Assembly: GCA_029204225.1 (NCBI GenBank)
Contig: CM055095.1
Location: 34,683,078 to 34,747,077 of the forward strand
DNA from: Diphasiastrum complanatum
Taxonomy: Eukaryota; Streptophyta; Lycopodiopsida; Lycopodiales; Lycopodiaceae
Length of the DNA stretch: 64,000 nt
Direction of reading: 5' to 3'
Position 1 is the stretch's first letter, and every line of letters starts with the position of its first letter. Below are positions 1 to 10,300 of the stretch, piece after piece. The notes beneath the pieces are model-generated. The model was not told where the DNA came from, did not search any database, and worked only from the letters and a program-made list of their open reading frames with translations. A program made the translations under genes and the position numbers.

Positions 1-626
1 GTCCAGCGGCTTCAGAAGTGTAGTTCGACGCACCAATGCAAGGAAGTCCATAAGATCATCTCCACAACGATTGACGGACAGGATTAATTGCATCTGGACC
101 ACAGAATTGAAACTTATCATTGGATTTCACTGAAGTGGGACCTGAAGAATTGAAGTGTATTTTGGCCTTCAACTTCATTAAAAATTTTCATACTGAAATT
201 GGAGTTGGGTCCCTTCACAAGTGAAGAGTGAAGTTTCTTCAAGGTGAAGAAACAGTTCAAAAACAAAGAAAATCCCTATTTTTGGGTCCTTTGTCCATTT
301 TGACCCAAACGAAAGGCTATAACCTCCAAACGAAGAGCACCCGGACTGTACTCGCAAGTACGGTACAACAAAAAAAAGTGGTTGCAGTGGAGAAAGTGTT
401 CAGAGTGCGTCAAAAGTGATTTCACCATTCCACTGGGCAAGTAGTTGGGAGTTGACGATTGAGTGCATTTCGGAAGGCGACGCCGATTTGGCTTTCAAAT
501 TGGTGGAAAAGCGGCAACTGGCCTGGTAAGGAAAAAAGTGCAGGTCATTATTTTTAACTTCTGTCATCACAGTTGGCCTCGACATACTGCTGTTAGCCTA
601 CGGCAGAAGTTTCAAGCAGTTTTGCG
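1..626 (+). other. 5' leader of copia element A, copy 1
   Basis: Untranslated leader before the gag start at 627. From about base 140 onward it is the reverse complement, with scattered substitutions, of 5271-5760, which is the leader of a second copy in opposite orientation. No LTR end or primer binding site is visible, so the 5' LTR lies outside the window or is lost. Small ORFs here are not conserved between the two copies and are not called. Confidence 0.6.
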
Positions 627-1198
627 ATGGCAAACATAGGAGAGTCCATTTTGAGTGAAAGTAGCAAATTGGACGGGATTTCCAACTATGCAGTGTGGAA
701 ATTCAAAATGAAAAACATACTGATGGAGAAAGATTGTGGGAAGTCATCACAGGTAATGAGAGAAGGCCGCCAAATGAAGCGGATATCAAAGTGTTCGACA
801 AAAAGATGAGAAAAGCCTTGACCTTTATTAACTTGTCAGTGAAGGATCACATTATTACCCACATTTGTGATGTTGTTACACCCAGACAAGCATGGGATGT
901 GCTAAAAGAGCAGTTCGAGACGTCAAATTCGTCAAGAATCATGTTTTTGAAGTCAAAGCTGAATAGTGTTCGAATGGAACAAGGAGAGCACATTCAGACG
1001 TACATGACCAGAATCAAGACAATGAGGGATGAACTGCATTCTATTGGTGAGCGCATACGTGATGTGGAGTTGGTGCACAATGCATTGTGCAGCATTGCAG
1101 CACCCTATCAGATGTTTGTGAGCGGAATAGCATCAAGAGAAAGATTGCCAAACTTTGACGAGCTCACAGGAATCTTGATGCAGGAAGAGCAATGGTGA
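627..1198 (+). pseudogene. Ty1/copia gag (DUF4219/UBN2 type), copy 1, frameshifted and truncated
   Basis: Gag forms the virus-like particle of a Ty1/copia retrotransposon. The N-terminus (LDGISNYAVWKFKMKNIL) is the plant copia gag signature. A frameshift near 735 moves the reading into the next frame, which then runs through the UBN2 region (TPRQAWDVLKEQFETSNS, SIAAPYQMFVSGI) to about 1197. The zinc knuckle and protease that should follow are missing. The frame stops exactly where the sequence turns into inverted pol. A second copy on the other strand (5270 down to 4548) has an undisturbed start, confirming the ATG at 627. Confidence 0.85.
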
Positions 1199-1203
1199 GA
1201 TCA

Positions 1204-3240
1204 AAGCAACCATACCATCAAAGCATACGACATATAGATTTGGATCAGAGTGTATTCTCACCATCCCCTTTGAACGAAAGTAGGCATCAATCCTGCTATA
1301 CCACACATGTGGTGCCTGTTTAAGACCATAAAGCGCTTTCTTCAAGCGACATACTTTATTTTCCTGTCCCTTCGTTACAAAGCCTTCAGGTGATCCATGA
1401 ACACCTCTTCTTCTAACTCACCATTTAGAAAAGCAGATTTCACATCCATCTGATGCAAAGGCCAACCAAAATGTGAAGCTAAACCAACAAGTAGACGTAG
1501 AGTATTCCACTTACATACTGGCACAAAGGTCTCCTCATAGTCAATGCCTTTACTTCGTGCATACCCTTTGATCACCAATCTTGCCTTGTGCTTTGCTATA
1601 CTTCCATCTGCATGGTACTTAGTTTTGTATACCCATTTGCAACCAATGGGTTTCTTGCCAATTGGTGGTTCTACTAAGTCCCATGTGCTATGCTTAGCAA
1701 TTGACTCCATTTCCTCTCCCATGTCCTTGACTTAAATGTCATCATCCTTCGCTTCACCATAAGTCGAAGGTCCTTTGCTTTGAATAATGCTAGATAGGAG
1801 AGCATAATTTGCTTCATACCTTTCAGGTTGTGTCTTCTCTCTTGTTGATCTTCGTAGATCTTTCTGGGTAGATGATCCTGGAAAGTCATCCATGTCGCGG
1901 CTCTCCAACAATCTCTGAAACCACTTAGGGAGCTTCTTGTCAGGTGATCGGCTTCCTGGTGAAAATGTATCCTACAGTACATCCTTCTCCTTGCGTTTGT
2001 CACCTGCAACTTCAATCCTTCTTGCACCAAAAGATTTGTCCCTACCTCTCCAACCTATTTCTTGGGGTTGAGTAGTAGTATCTTGAGATGTATCCTCATG
2101 TTCATCACTTGAAAGGTCAATGAATGGATCATCATCAGGATGTATCCTCACTATACCATCTTTCCCATTGGATGTATCTATTTTCTCAGCATCCTCATCT
2201 TCATACATCTTGGATTCATCAAAGATAACATCACGGCTTACATGGATTTTGTTTTCCACTGGATCAAAACATCTATAGCCCTTCACACGATCATCATATC
2301 CTAGGAATATACACTTGATAGCTTTTACATCAAGTTTACATCTCTCTTCCTTAGGAATGTGTACAAAGGCCTTACATCCAAAGATTCGCAAGTGGTTCAC
2401 CTTTGGCTTCTTCTTCGTGAATGTTTTCTCAGGTGTTATCTTTGGTATGGCAATGGTAGGACTTCTATTTTGAAGATAGACTGCCGTACTACATGCTTCT
2501 GACCAAAAATCTTCTAGTAGTTTCATCTTAGCTAGCATAGATCTGGCACTTACCACAATCGTACGATTCTTGCGCTCAGCTACACCATTGAGAGCAGGAG
2601 TATGAGCTTGCGTAAATTGTCTTTTAATCCCACATTGATCACAAAGATCATTGAAGTTATTAGACTTGTACTCACCTCCACTATCTGATCTTAGGACTTT
2701 GATCTTCCTACTTGTCTGATTTTTGACCAATGCTTTGAGGCTCTTGAAGTTGTCAAATGCATCTGATTTCTTCTTCAAGAAGTAGATCCACGTCTTACGT
2801 GACATATCATCAATAAAGGTCATGAAATAGAAGGCTTTACCCAAGGACATGGTCCTCATAGGCCCGCATAAATCTGTGTGGATTAAATCCAGGATGTTCT
2901 TTGCTCTTGCAACACCACCTTTATTGAACTTCTCTCGATGCTGCTTCCCATATACACATGATTTACACATCGATTTCAAGTGGTCTTCTATAGTAGGCAA
3001 TCTTGTTACCATCTCCAATTTTTTCATCAAACTGAGGCTTTCCAGGTTCAAGTGACCAAGCCTCTTATGCCACAACTCAGTTTGCGATGGAATGGATGAT
3101 ACAAGTCCATGTTGCCCCTTGATTGTAGCATTCAACCTGTACAAGTTTGTATTGGGCTCCCTTACTCCATCCGCAATAACTTTGAAGTTTTGGTTCACAT
3201 CCTTCACAAAGCAATGATCATGGGCGAATTCTACTTTCAA
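1204..3240 (-). pseudogene. Inverted copia A segment: integrase and N-terminal half of reverse transcriptase
   Basis: Read on the minus strand, the segment begins in the GAG-pre-integrase region (ELWHKRLGHLNLESL, then CKSCVYGKQHR supplying the zinc-binding Cys pair). It continues through an integrase core with all three acidic residues visible in LIHTDLCGPM, LRSDSGGEYKS and NGVAERKNRT. It then enters the RT (GCKWVYKTKYHADGSIAKHK, HQMDVKSAFLNGE, KKALYGLKQAP). A frameshift around 1970-2030 and stops near 1735 and 1375 break it. It ends just before the YVDDL box, which lies on the other strand at 3256. The block is therefore one inverted piece of the same element as the flanking + strand parts. 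Confidence 0.88.
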
Positions 3241-3251
3241 CTTTTGATCAG

Positions 3252-4209
3252 TAATCTCTTTATGTTGATGACTTGATTATTACGGAAAATAATCAAGAGA
3301 TGATAGATATGATCAAGAAAGACCTCATGAAACAATTCGAGATGACAGATCTCAGCCTGATGCATTATTGCCTTGGAGTAGAGGTGTGGCAAAAGGACAC
3401 GAAGTGGGTTTACCACAGGTGAAGTATGTCAAAGAGTTGTTGCACAGGTTTAGGTTGCAGGATTGCAAACCAGTAAATACTCCTATTGAACCAGGTAAAA
3501 AGCTTTCTAAGCTTGATGAGTCACAATTATTTGATGCTACACTATATAGACAGTTAGTAGGGAGCTTGATTTATCTTACCACGACTAGACCAGATATATG
3601 CTATGTTGTTGGCATTGTAAGTCATTTATGGTAGCACCTACGGAAATGCATTGGAAGGCAGCTAAACGCATTTTGCATTATGTGAAAGGCACTTCAGATT
3701 ATGGCTTGATTTACATGAAGCATGATGATTTACCTGAGTTGTGTGGCTATGTGGATGCGGATTGGGGAGGTGACTATGATGATCATAGATCCACCACAGG
3801 GTATGTATTCCAGTTTTGTGGTAGTTGCTTTTCCTGGTCTAGTAAGAAGCAAAGTACAATTGCTCTTTCCACCACAGAAGCAGAGTATAAGGCAATGTAT
3901 AGTGCAGCACAGGAAGCTATATGGTTGAGACAAATCTTGGAAGAAGTTGGCATGAAGCAGAAAAATCCCACGACATTACATAGCGACAATCAGAGTGGCA
4001 TTTAGCTAGCAAAGAATCCAGTGTTCCATGCGAGAACTAAACACATTGAGCTTCAGTATCACTTTATACGTGAGAGGCTACTGAGTCGTGAAATTCATGT
4101 TGTTCATTGTAGCACAGAAGAACAACTAGCTAATATTTTCACTAAGCCACTTGTTGGAGAAAAGTTTGATAAGTTTAGATCAAAGCTTTCTGTACTTAAA
4201 GTTTGTTGA
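3252..4209 (+). pseudogene. Copia A reverse transcriptase C-terminal half and RNase H
   Basis: This block starts at the RT catalytic box (YVDDLIITEN) and continues with VKELLHRFRLQDCKPVNTPI and GSLIYLTTTRPDI. Near 3620 the frame shifts into RNase H. There the acidic residues of GYVDADWGGD, STTEAEYKAM and LHSDNQSGI are visible, the last followed by an in-frame TAG at about 4003. The conserved tail HIELQYHFIRERL and LANIFTKPL follows. It completes the RT whose first half lies inverted at 1204-1735. One frameshift and one stop make it non-functional. Confidence 0.88.
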
Positions 4210-4250
4210 CTTTAAAGCTATGTATATGACTGTATAAAAAGTAGACTCTA

Positions 4251-4263
4251 CTTGAAGGGAGAG
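4251..4263 (+). other. Polypurine tract of copia A
   Basis: A purine-rich run (TTGAAGGGAGAGA) about 45 bases after the RNase H stop sits directly before the LTR start, the expected place for plus-strand priming. Confidence 0.55.
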
Positions 4264-4547
4264 AGTTAGAATTAAAGTAGAATCACTGTGTTACTATACT
4301 GTGGGTCCTATCAGTTTGTAATGATCAGTTGGCCTTGCCACGAGGCAAGTCGACGGGACACGCGTCCCGCTAACGGCAACCTGGGTCATGCATGGGTTGC
4401 CTGAGTGAACAACTATATGTACAATGTAATTTCATTTTGAGAAATACAGTTTCTATGTGAGCTTGCTGTGGAGAGTGTTTTTCTGTTTGTATTACTGTGT
4501 AGCATGATCTGTGTTCCTGTGCAAAGCAAATTCTAAGTAATCCAACA
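4264..4547 (+). repeat. 3' LTR of copia element A
   Basis: About 284 bp between the polypurine tract and a terminal TAATCCAACA. The start (AGTTAGAATTA) is a degenerate match to the expected inverted terminus. Three adjacent hairpins lie near its middle (4335-4348, 4354-4369 and about 4373-4400). The LTR ends exactly where the minus-strand gag copy begins, so either the second copy inserted here or a rearrangement joined them. Confidence 0.6.
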
Positions 4548-5270
4548 CTTCTTGGTCTTACTGTATGATCTCTCATGCTCCTGAGTCTTGGCGAATTGTT
4601 GCTTAGACTTCTTCTTGCCCTTGCCTTTGCCTTGTTTTTGGCATGTCGCAAGTGCTTGATCGTCAGTATTTTGACGTCTAGCTTTCACCATTTCTCGTCG
4701 TTGCTCCTCCTGCATCAAGATTCTTATGAGCTCGTCAAAGGTTGGCAATCTTTCTCTTGATGCTATTCCACTCACAAACATCTAATAAGGTTCTGCAATG
4801 CCGCACAATGCACTGTACACCAGCTCAACATCACGTATGCGCTCACCAATAGAATGCAGTCATCCCTCATTGTCTTGATTCTGGTCATGTATGTCTGAAT
4901 CTGGTCATGTACGTCTGAATGTGCTCTCCTTGTTCAATTTTGACTTCAGAAACATAATCCTTGACGGATTTGACGTCTCAAACTGCTCCTTTAGCACATC
5001 TCATGTCTGTCTAGGTGTAATGGCATCACTTATGTGGGTAATGATGTGGTCTTTCACTGACAAGTTGATGAAGGTCAAAGCCCTCTTCGCCTTCTTGTCA
5101 AACACTTTAATGTCCACTTCATTCGGCGGTCTTCTCTCATCACCTGTGACGACATCCCATAGTTCCTTCTCTATCAATATGTTTTCCATTTTGAATTTCC
5201 ACACTGCATAGTTGGAAATCCCGTCCAATTTGCTATTTTCGCTCAAAATGGACACTCCCATGTTCGCCAT
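4548..5270 (-). pseudogene. Copia A gag, copy 2, inverted and truncated
   Basis: Minus-strand gag with the same N-terminus as 627-1198 (MANMGVSILSENSKLDGI). An in-frame stop falls near 5001 and a short tandem duplication at about 4879-4919 disrupts the middle. The frame then continues through MFVSGIASRERLPTFDEL into a basic linker (KGKGKKKSKQQF) that copy 1 lacks. It breaks at the LTR boundary, within a few residues of where the zinc knuckle should start. With copy 1 it forms the arms of a long inverted repeat. Confidence 0.85.
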
Positions 5271-5760
5271 CCCAAAACTGTCTTAAACTGCAATCGTAGG
5301 CTATAAACTGTATGTTGAGGCCAACCGTGATGTCAGAACTCAAATATAGTGACTTGCAATTTTTTGCTTACCAGGCCACCCGCCGCTTTTCCACCAGATT
5401 GAAAGCCAAATCGGCGTCGCCTTCCGAAATGCTCCTTGTCACCAACTCCCAACTACATGCCCAATGGAATGGTGAAATCAGTTTTGGCACGTTCCAAACA
5501 CTTTCTCCGCTGCAATCACTCTGTTTTGCAGTACCGTAGTAGCAAGTACAGTCCAGGTGCCCTTTGTTTGGAGGCTATAGCCCTTCGTTTGATCAAAAAT
5601 GGACTTAAAACAAGAAAATTAGGCCCTTTCAAGTTTTTGAATTGTTTCTTCTTGGTGAAGAAACTTCACACTCTTGGGTCTCTTTCAAAGTAAAATTTTT
5701 TAATGAGGTTGAAGGCTATACTCCCTTTCAACACACTTCGGGTCCTTCGACACAATCCTA
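5271..5760 (-). other. 5' leader of copia element A, copy 2
   Basis: Reverse-complement match to about 140-626. The similarity fades near 5760, before any recognisable primer binding site or LTR end, so this copy is also truncated at its 5' side. Confidence 0.6.
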
Positions 5761-5770
5761 GCCGTTCACA

Positions 5771-7023
5771 TAAAAGCCCTTTATTGTGGCCAGCCGATCC
5801 TCATAGTATCTTCACCGTTAATTGATTTGATCACCATCCAACGGTATAGAACAATCTTGTGCACCAATGGGCATAGTTGGACCCTTCCAAATGCCAAGTG
5901 AGCCACCTCCCTACCTACGCGCGACCTGTCTCTACCTCCTGTCCACGGCCGCGCCTTCCCAAGCTGGTTCTGCCCTATTCAATCTCATTTTTCATACTGA
6001 TTTGAGCATGATCTAAGGCCCAGAGCAGGGTCGCCCTACTGATTCTGAGTTTGTAGAGTGTCCAAACGTAAAATTCTTCGGAGAAATAGTGATTTTAACT
6101 GAACTTGGAAAAGTGGCTTTTTCTCACTTTTTACCGCAAATCTGCTAGGTTATCTGTCTGCAGGCAAATCTCTGACATAAAGTTCAAAATCTCTCCATGG
6201 CTAGTTGACAATATGAATAGCTTCCTTCCTGTCTTTATGGCATCCAAAACGGAGCACAAACAACAAAGAAATCACCAGTTATGTGTAGAAAACCGCAACC
6301 TCTGACCGGTTTGGATTTTCGACTGGCTACAAATTTGCCAATTTTCCACCAAATTTTATCCTGTTTGGTACACAGGCTAATAAACCCTTTGCTTAGCTTG
6401 GCAAACTTCTATATGCTAGAAACTGTGCATTAGTTCTTTCCCTTCCGCAAACTCTCAGAAGACTTCTCTTCTCCCAAAGCTCTCTTCAATGGCGACACTG
6501 TACTGTGTACGGGAGGAATAAAGGAAAATGACGAAGATGGGTCGCACAATAAGCAAAGCACAACAAGCAAGCAAGGAGGGAAGAGTCGAGGGTAGGTTAC
6601 CATTTTGTAAGAGCCGTGGGTAGGTTCCCAATTTTTTATAGTGTACATTTGTGAGAATATACTACTCTCTTATTGATTTGCAAAAAAAACAAAAACAAAA
6701 GTATTTGAAATTTGTATAATGGTTTAAGCGTGTAGCATATGAAAACCTTAGAAAATTTAAATTTTCTTGATGAGTGAATTGAACATTTTGTAGTCATTTT
6801 TTATTAAACTATATAGGCTTTTGGAAGCAGTGGTCCAGATTGTGAAACTAGATCAAATAGGATGGAATGGTTTTAGCTGCGCTCTTACCACTGCCTCTGT
6901 CGCTTCGTATGCCATAAAGTCAGACACAAAGCCATAATAATTCTGGGTGGATCAGATCATCCATCTCTGAACTGTTAATCAATCTTGTAGGCACTTATCA
7001 ATTCTCTGCATCTCCAATTTATA
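5771..7023. other. Intergenic sequence upstream of the methyltransferase gene
   Basis: AT-rich sequence without a supported coding region. The ORFs here are short, lack domain signatures and are not called. The last 200-300 bases should hold the promoter and 5' UTR of the gene starting at 7024. Confidence 0.5.
6807..6817 (+). promoter_or_regulatory. Candidate TATA box
   Basis: The stretch AACTATATAGG lies about 210 bases before the start codon at 7024, which would allow a 5' UTR of about 180 bases. This rests only on sequence and position. Confidence 0.3.
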
Positions 7024-7392
7024 ATGTCATCAATGCCAAGGATGCTAATAACAGCATCAGCAGCAGCGCCTCAGGCTCTGCAAACCTTCGTACAACCCAA
7101 GTATCTGGTTGGTGAAGTATTAGGTAGCTGGAATTATGATATGGGCACCACTTCCTGCTCAGGTGGGCGCTCTGCATTTGTGAATTCAGCTCTGAAATGT
7201 TTTGCTGTAAGTTCAAAGATTTGTGTTGTTGCCAGAAGCGTCAATGCTGGGCAACGAGTGATGAATGAGAGAGGTAGCTGTGGCTGCCTTGTTTGTGGTA
7301 GGAGAAAGTTTTTTGGCTTCGTTGGAGGAGGGTTCTTTGCTGAGCTTGCTTTTCCAAGTTACGCAGTTCAAAATGGCGATGAAGAATATATG
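7024..7392 (+). CDS. Methyltransferase exon 1 (targeting region and CGRR motif)
   Basis: Encodes residues 1-123. The low-acidity N-terminal stretch leads into SCGCLVCGRRKFFG; the Cys-Gly-Arg-Arg motif also occurs before the catalytic domain in plant relatives. The donor follows GAATATATG at GTATTTG, phase 0. Confidence 0.85.
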
Positions 7393-10300
7393 GTATTTGC
7401 TGTAACTTCACTTTTAAAAATAAGCTGAATTGGCATCCAATTCTTACGATTGTTGTTCTTGGTTACTTCCTTCCTGATATATAGATTATCCGGCTGCTTG
7501 GAATTACTACATGCTACTTTAATATGTCGCTCCTCTCCTAAATTTGTAAAAGGAAAAACCCTAGAAGCTATTCACCCTCATTACCCGATATCACCCAATT
7601 AGGCAAAGCACAAATTACGATCCAAGAGTCAAAAGTTTAAACTTTAAAGTAAAAGCATAAATAATAAAGTTTTAAGCGTAGCCTCCAGGCTCAAGCTTGA
7701 GGCCTCATACACATTACTATTATGCTAGAGCCTAGTATGCTACTATGCTGACTGCTTAGTGCTCTAGCCTATAACTGCCCCCCTTGGAAGCTGTCATTGT
7801 GGAGGCACTGGCATGGCCTTAGGGTCATCCTCCCCATCATGAGGTCACCCTCATCCTCATCCTCACGCTCATTCTCACCCTCAGCGGTAGATTCCTCATC
7901 TGAGTTAAAGGGACTCTCAGAGGTGTCTGAGTCCCCAACGACATGGCTTGGACCCTCTCCTGCCCTCCTGGTCCTACGTGATGCAACAACTCGAGTGGTA
8001 GGCCCTGCGTAGTGCACACAAGGAATCAGGATTTAGGATCGACATTCATGATTGGACAAGGGTTACAAACTTTTAACTTACAAATTACAATTTACAATCT
8101 ACAAAATACTAATATAAAGTAGTAAATCGGGAATCGAAATCAACCTGCAGTCGTTAAGGCCTCCCGATGGAGTATAGCAATGATCTAGTCAAGGGTGAAC
8201 TTCTATTGTGTGTACAACTCCGTGGCTCACGCAGGGAAATTGAAGTTTTAAGGGGAACATCCATATTGAATAGTTGAGATAAGACCTAATTGTGTTGTTG
8301 TCTTAGAGACACTGGATGGCAAGACTTGAGCACTTCGTTCAATACTAGCAAATCACATCACTATTCATTAGGAGACTATTAGCAATGCTTGAAAATTTCC
8401 ACCTTTGCTTAGGAACTGCAACAACCTACATAAATTTTACTTCTCTAACATATCTCCCATTGCCGCACTTCATTTCATTCATCTCATGTTTGCCTTTCAA
8501 AAGAATAACGAGATCGAGGATGCAAGGTGCACATTGCAATATGAGTTCGAGAGTATATATCAATTTCATATCACCATTTCCATTGTTGTTCTTGTTACAC
8601 TATTTAATTCATTTCTTTTTGTTGTCATGTTTGTTCCTTACGTTTTAAGTCATGGTCATTAGGTCATAACTAGAGTGGACCACATAGATTAGATGAAGAT
8701 AGAAGCTTAGATCTTGTTGAATGTAGTAAAGGATAGACTTACAATTAACTAGTTGTTGTAGAGATATCACCTAAAGTCGAGGCTTCAAAAGTAACATGAT
8801 ACGATTTCAAAGAGTGCAACATGTTAAATAGGAAGAAACTTGATAAAAAGGGTAGATCTTAAGAGCAAGTGACCACTAGGTACTTCCAAGTTCCAAGGAT
8901 GAAAGAGTTGTCAAACACTCATGATAAATGGACTGATTAGGTCTTAAGCCAATGACAAGGTATGATTATGACATTGAAAGCTAACTATAAAGCAATGCTA
9001 GATCAAGGTCAATTTAGACTGTAGAAGGGCTGACATACTATTCAAGGCAATCAAAAGTGAAAATTGTCCACCCTCCAAAGGTCAAAATTAATAACTCAAT
9101 ATGTTTGTATGTGTTTCCAAAATGGTCTACATTTAGAAGATCCTCTCACTACGCTCTATAACAAGTTAGTAATAACTTAGGTTCTAGGGAAGGTGAAGGT
9201 TCTAGGTCTCTATAAAATATGGGTTTCTAGTATTTTGTATTTTGTCTATGTCTTGGTAACTCTTATCTACGTAATACGTATTATGGTCCTTGTTATTTTA
9301 TTTTATTTTATTTGAAGTATTATTGTTATTTCTTTCTTCTTACTGATTGTCATTTGCTTCGTAGTCAACATTGGGTCTACCCAAGAGAATCCGGATTCTT
9401 TCGAAACCCAGTTAGTAACTTATGCTTGGGTACTGATGAGACATAAGCAATGCCGTTTGGCGAAGATTTTTGTTTATTGAATTTTATATTATTGTTTCGA
9501 TTTAGATCCTTTGACTTTTTAGGTTGCACGTATACTGTTTTTAAGCTTTACCTTATGACATCATTGACTTCTCAATTTAAATTTGTGAAATAGGATCAAA
9601 GTTGCACATTTCGATCTGGAATGTGTTTCAGGAAATCCCATTAGGGTTTCCCGAAACGTGCAGTAAAATATATATTTTTTGATTTTTTTTTCCTAGAAAA
9701 ACAGAATTTATTCTGTTTTTTTTGTTTTCTTTGTGACAGTTTGTGTGTAGAATTGTTTAGGTAGTCTGTAAATTTTTTTATGATGCTGTTTAGGTTTTTT
9801 TAAGGCTATATAGTGTTTTTCTGTTAGTTTTGTAAAAAAAAGAAAAATTTAAAAAAAGAATTGCATTCTGCTGCATCCATGAAGTTTATTGGATATTCTA
9901 ATTTCACAAATAGATATAATATGGCACATTTATGTATTTGCTCTTCCAATCCTTCGCTTAATAAGTCATCAACATTTTTACTTGACATCTCTAAAATCAC
10001 TCACCACCTTCTCAGATTGTAAGGCTAGAGCTATGCTCAGAATTGTTTATCTAAACCATTGCATGAACACTCATTTGAACCTTCTATGCTAGCTCAATCA
10101 TTCCTCACCTGTATAGCCAACCTTTTTGTCTAGTTTTATCTAACCTTGTGTGACCAAAATTTCCATTAACTACCTAATTTTTGAGGAGGTAATTATCGTA
10201 TAGACATAGTACTTAGGGCTTTCAATTTTGCATCCTAGAGTTTCTAATTTTGCATTTTATAGTATTATAAATTGCTGAAAACGTCAAGATTGCCAAAACA

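Noticed and set aside
8385-8662. Two overlapping hydrophobic ORFs in intron 1
   Set aside because: T-rich low-complexity sequence; no family signature and no splice signals fitting the host gene.
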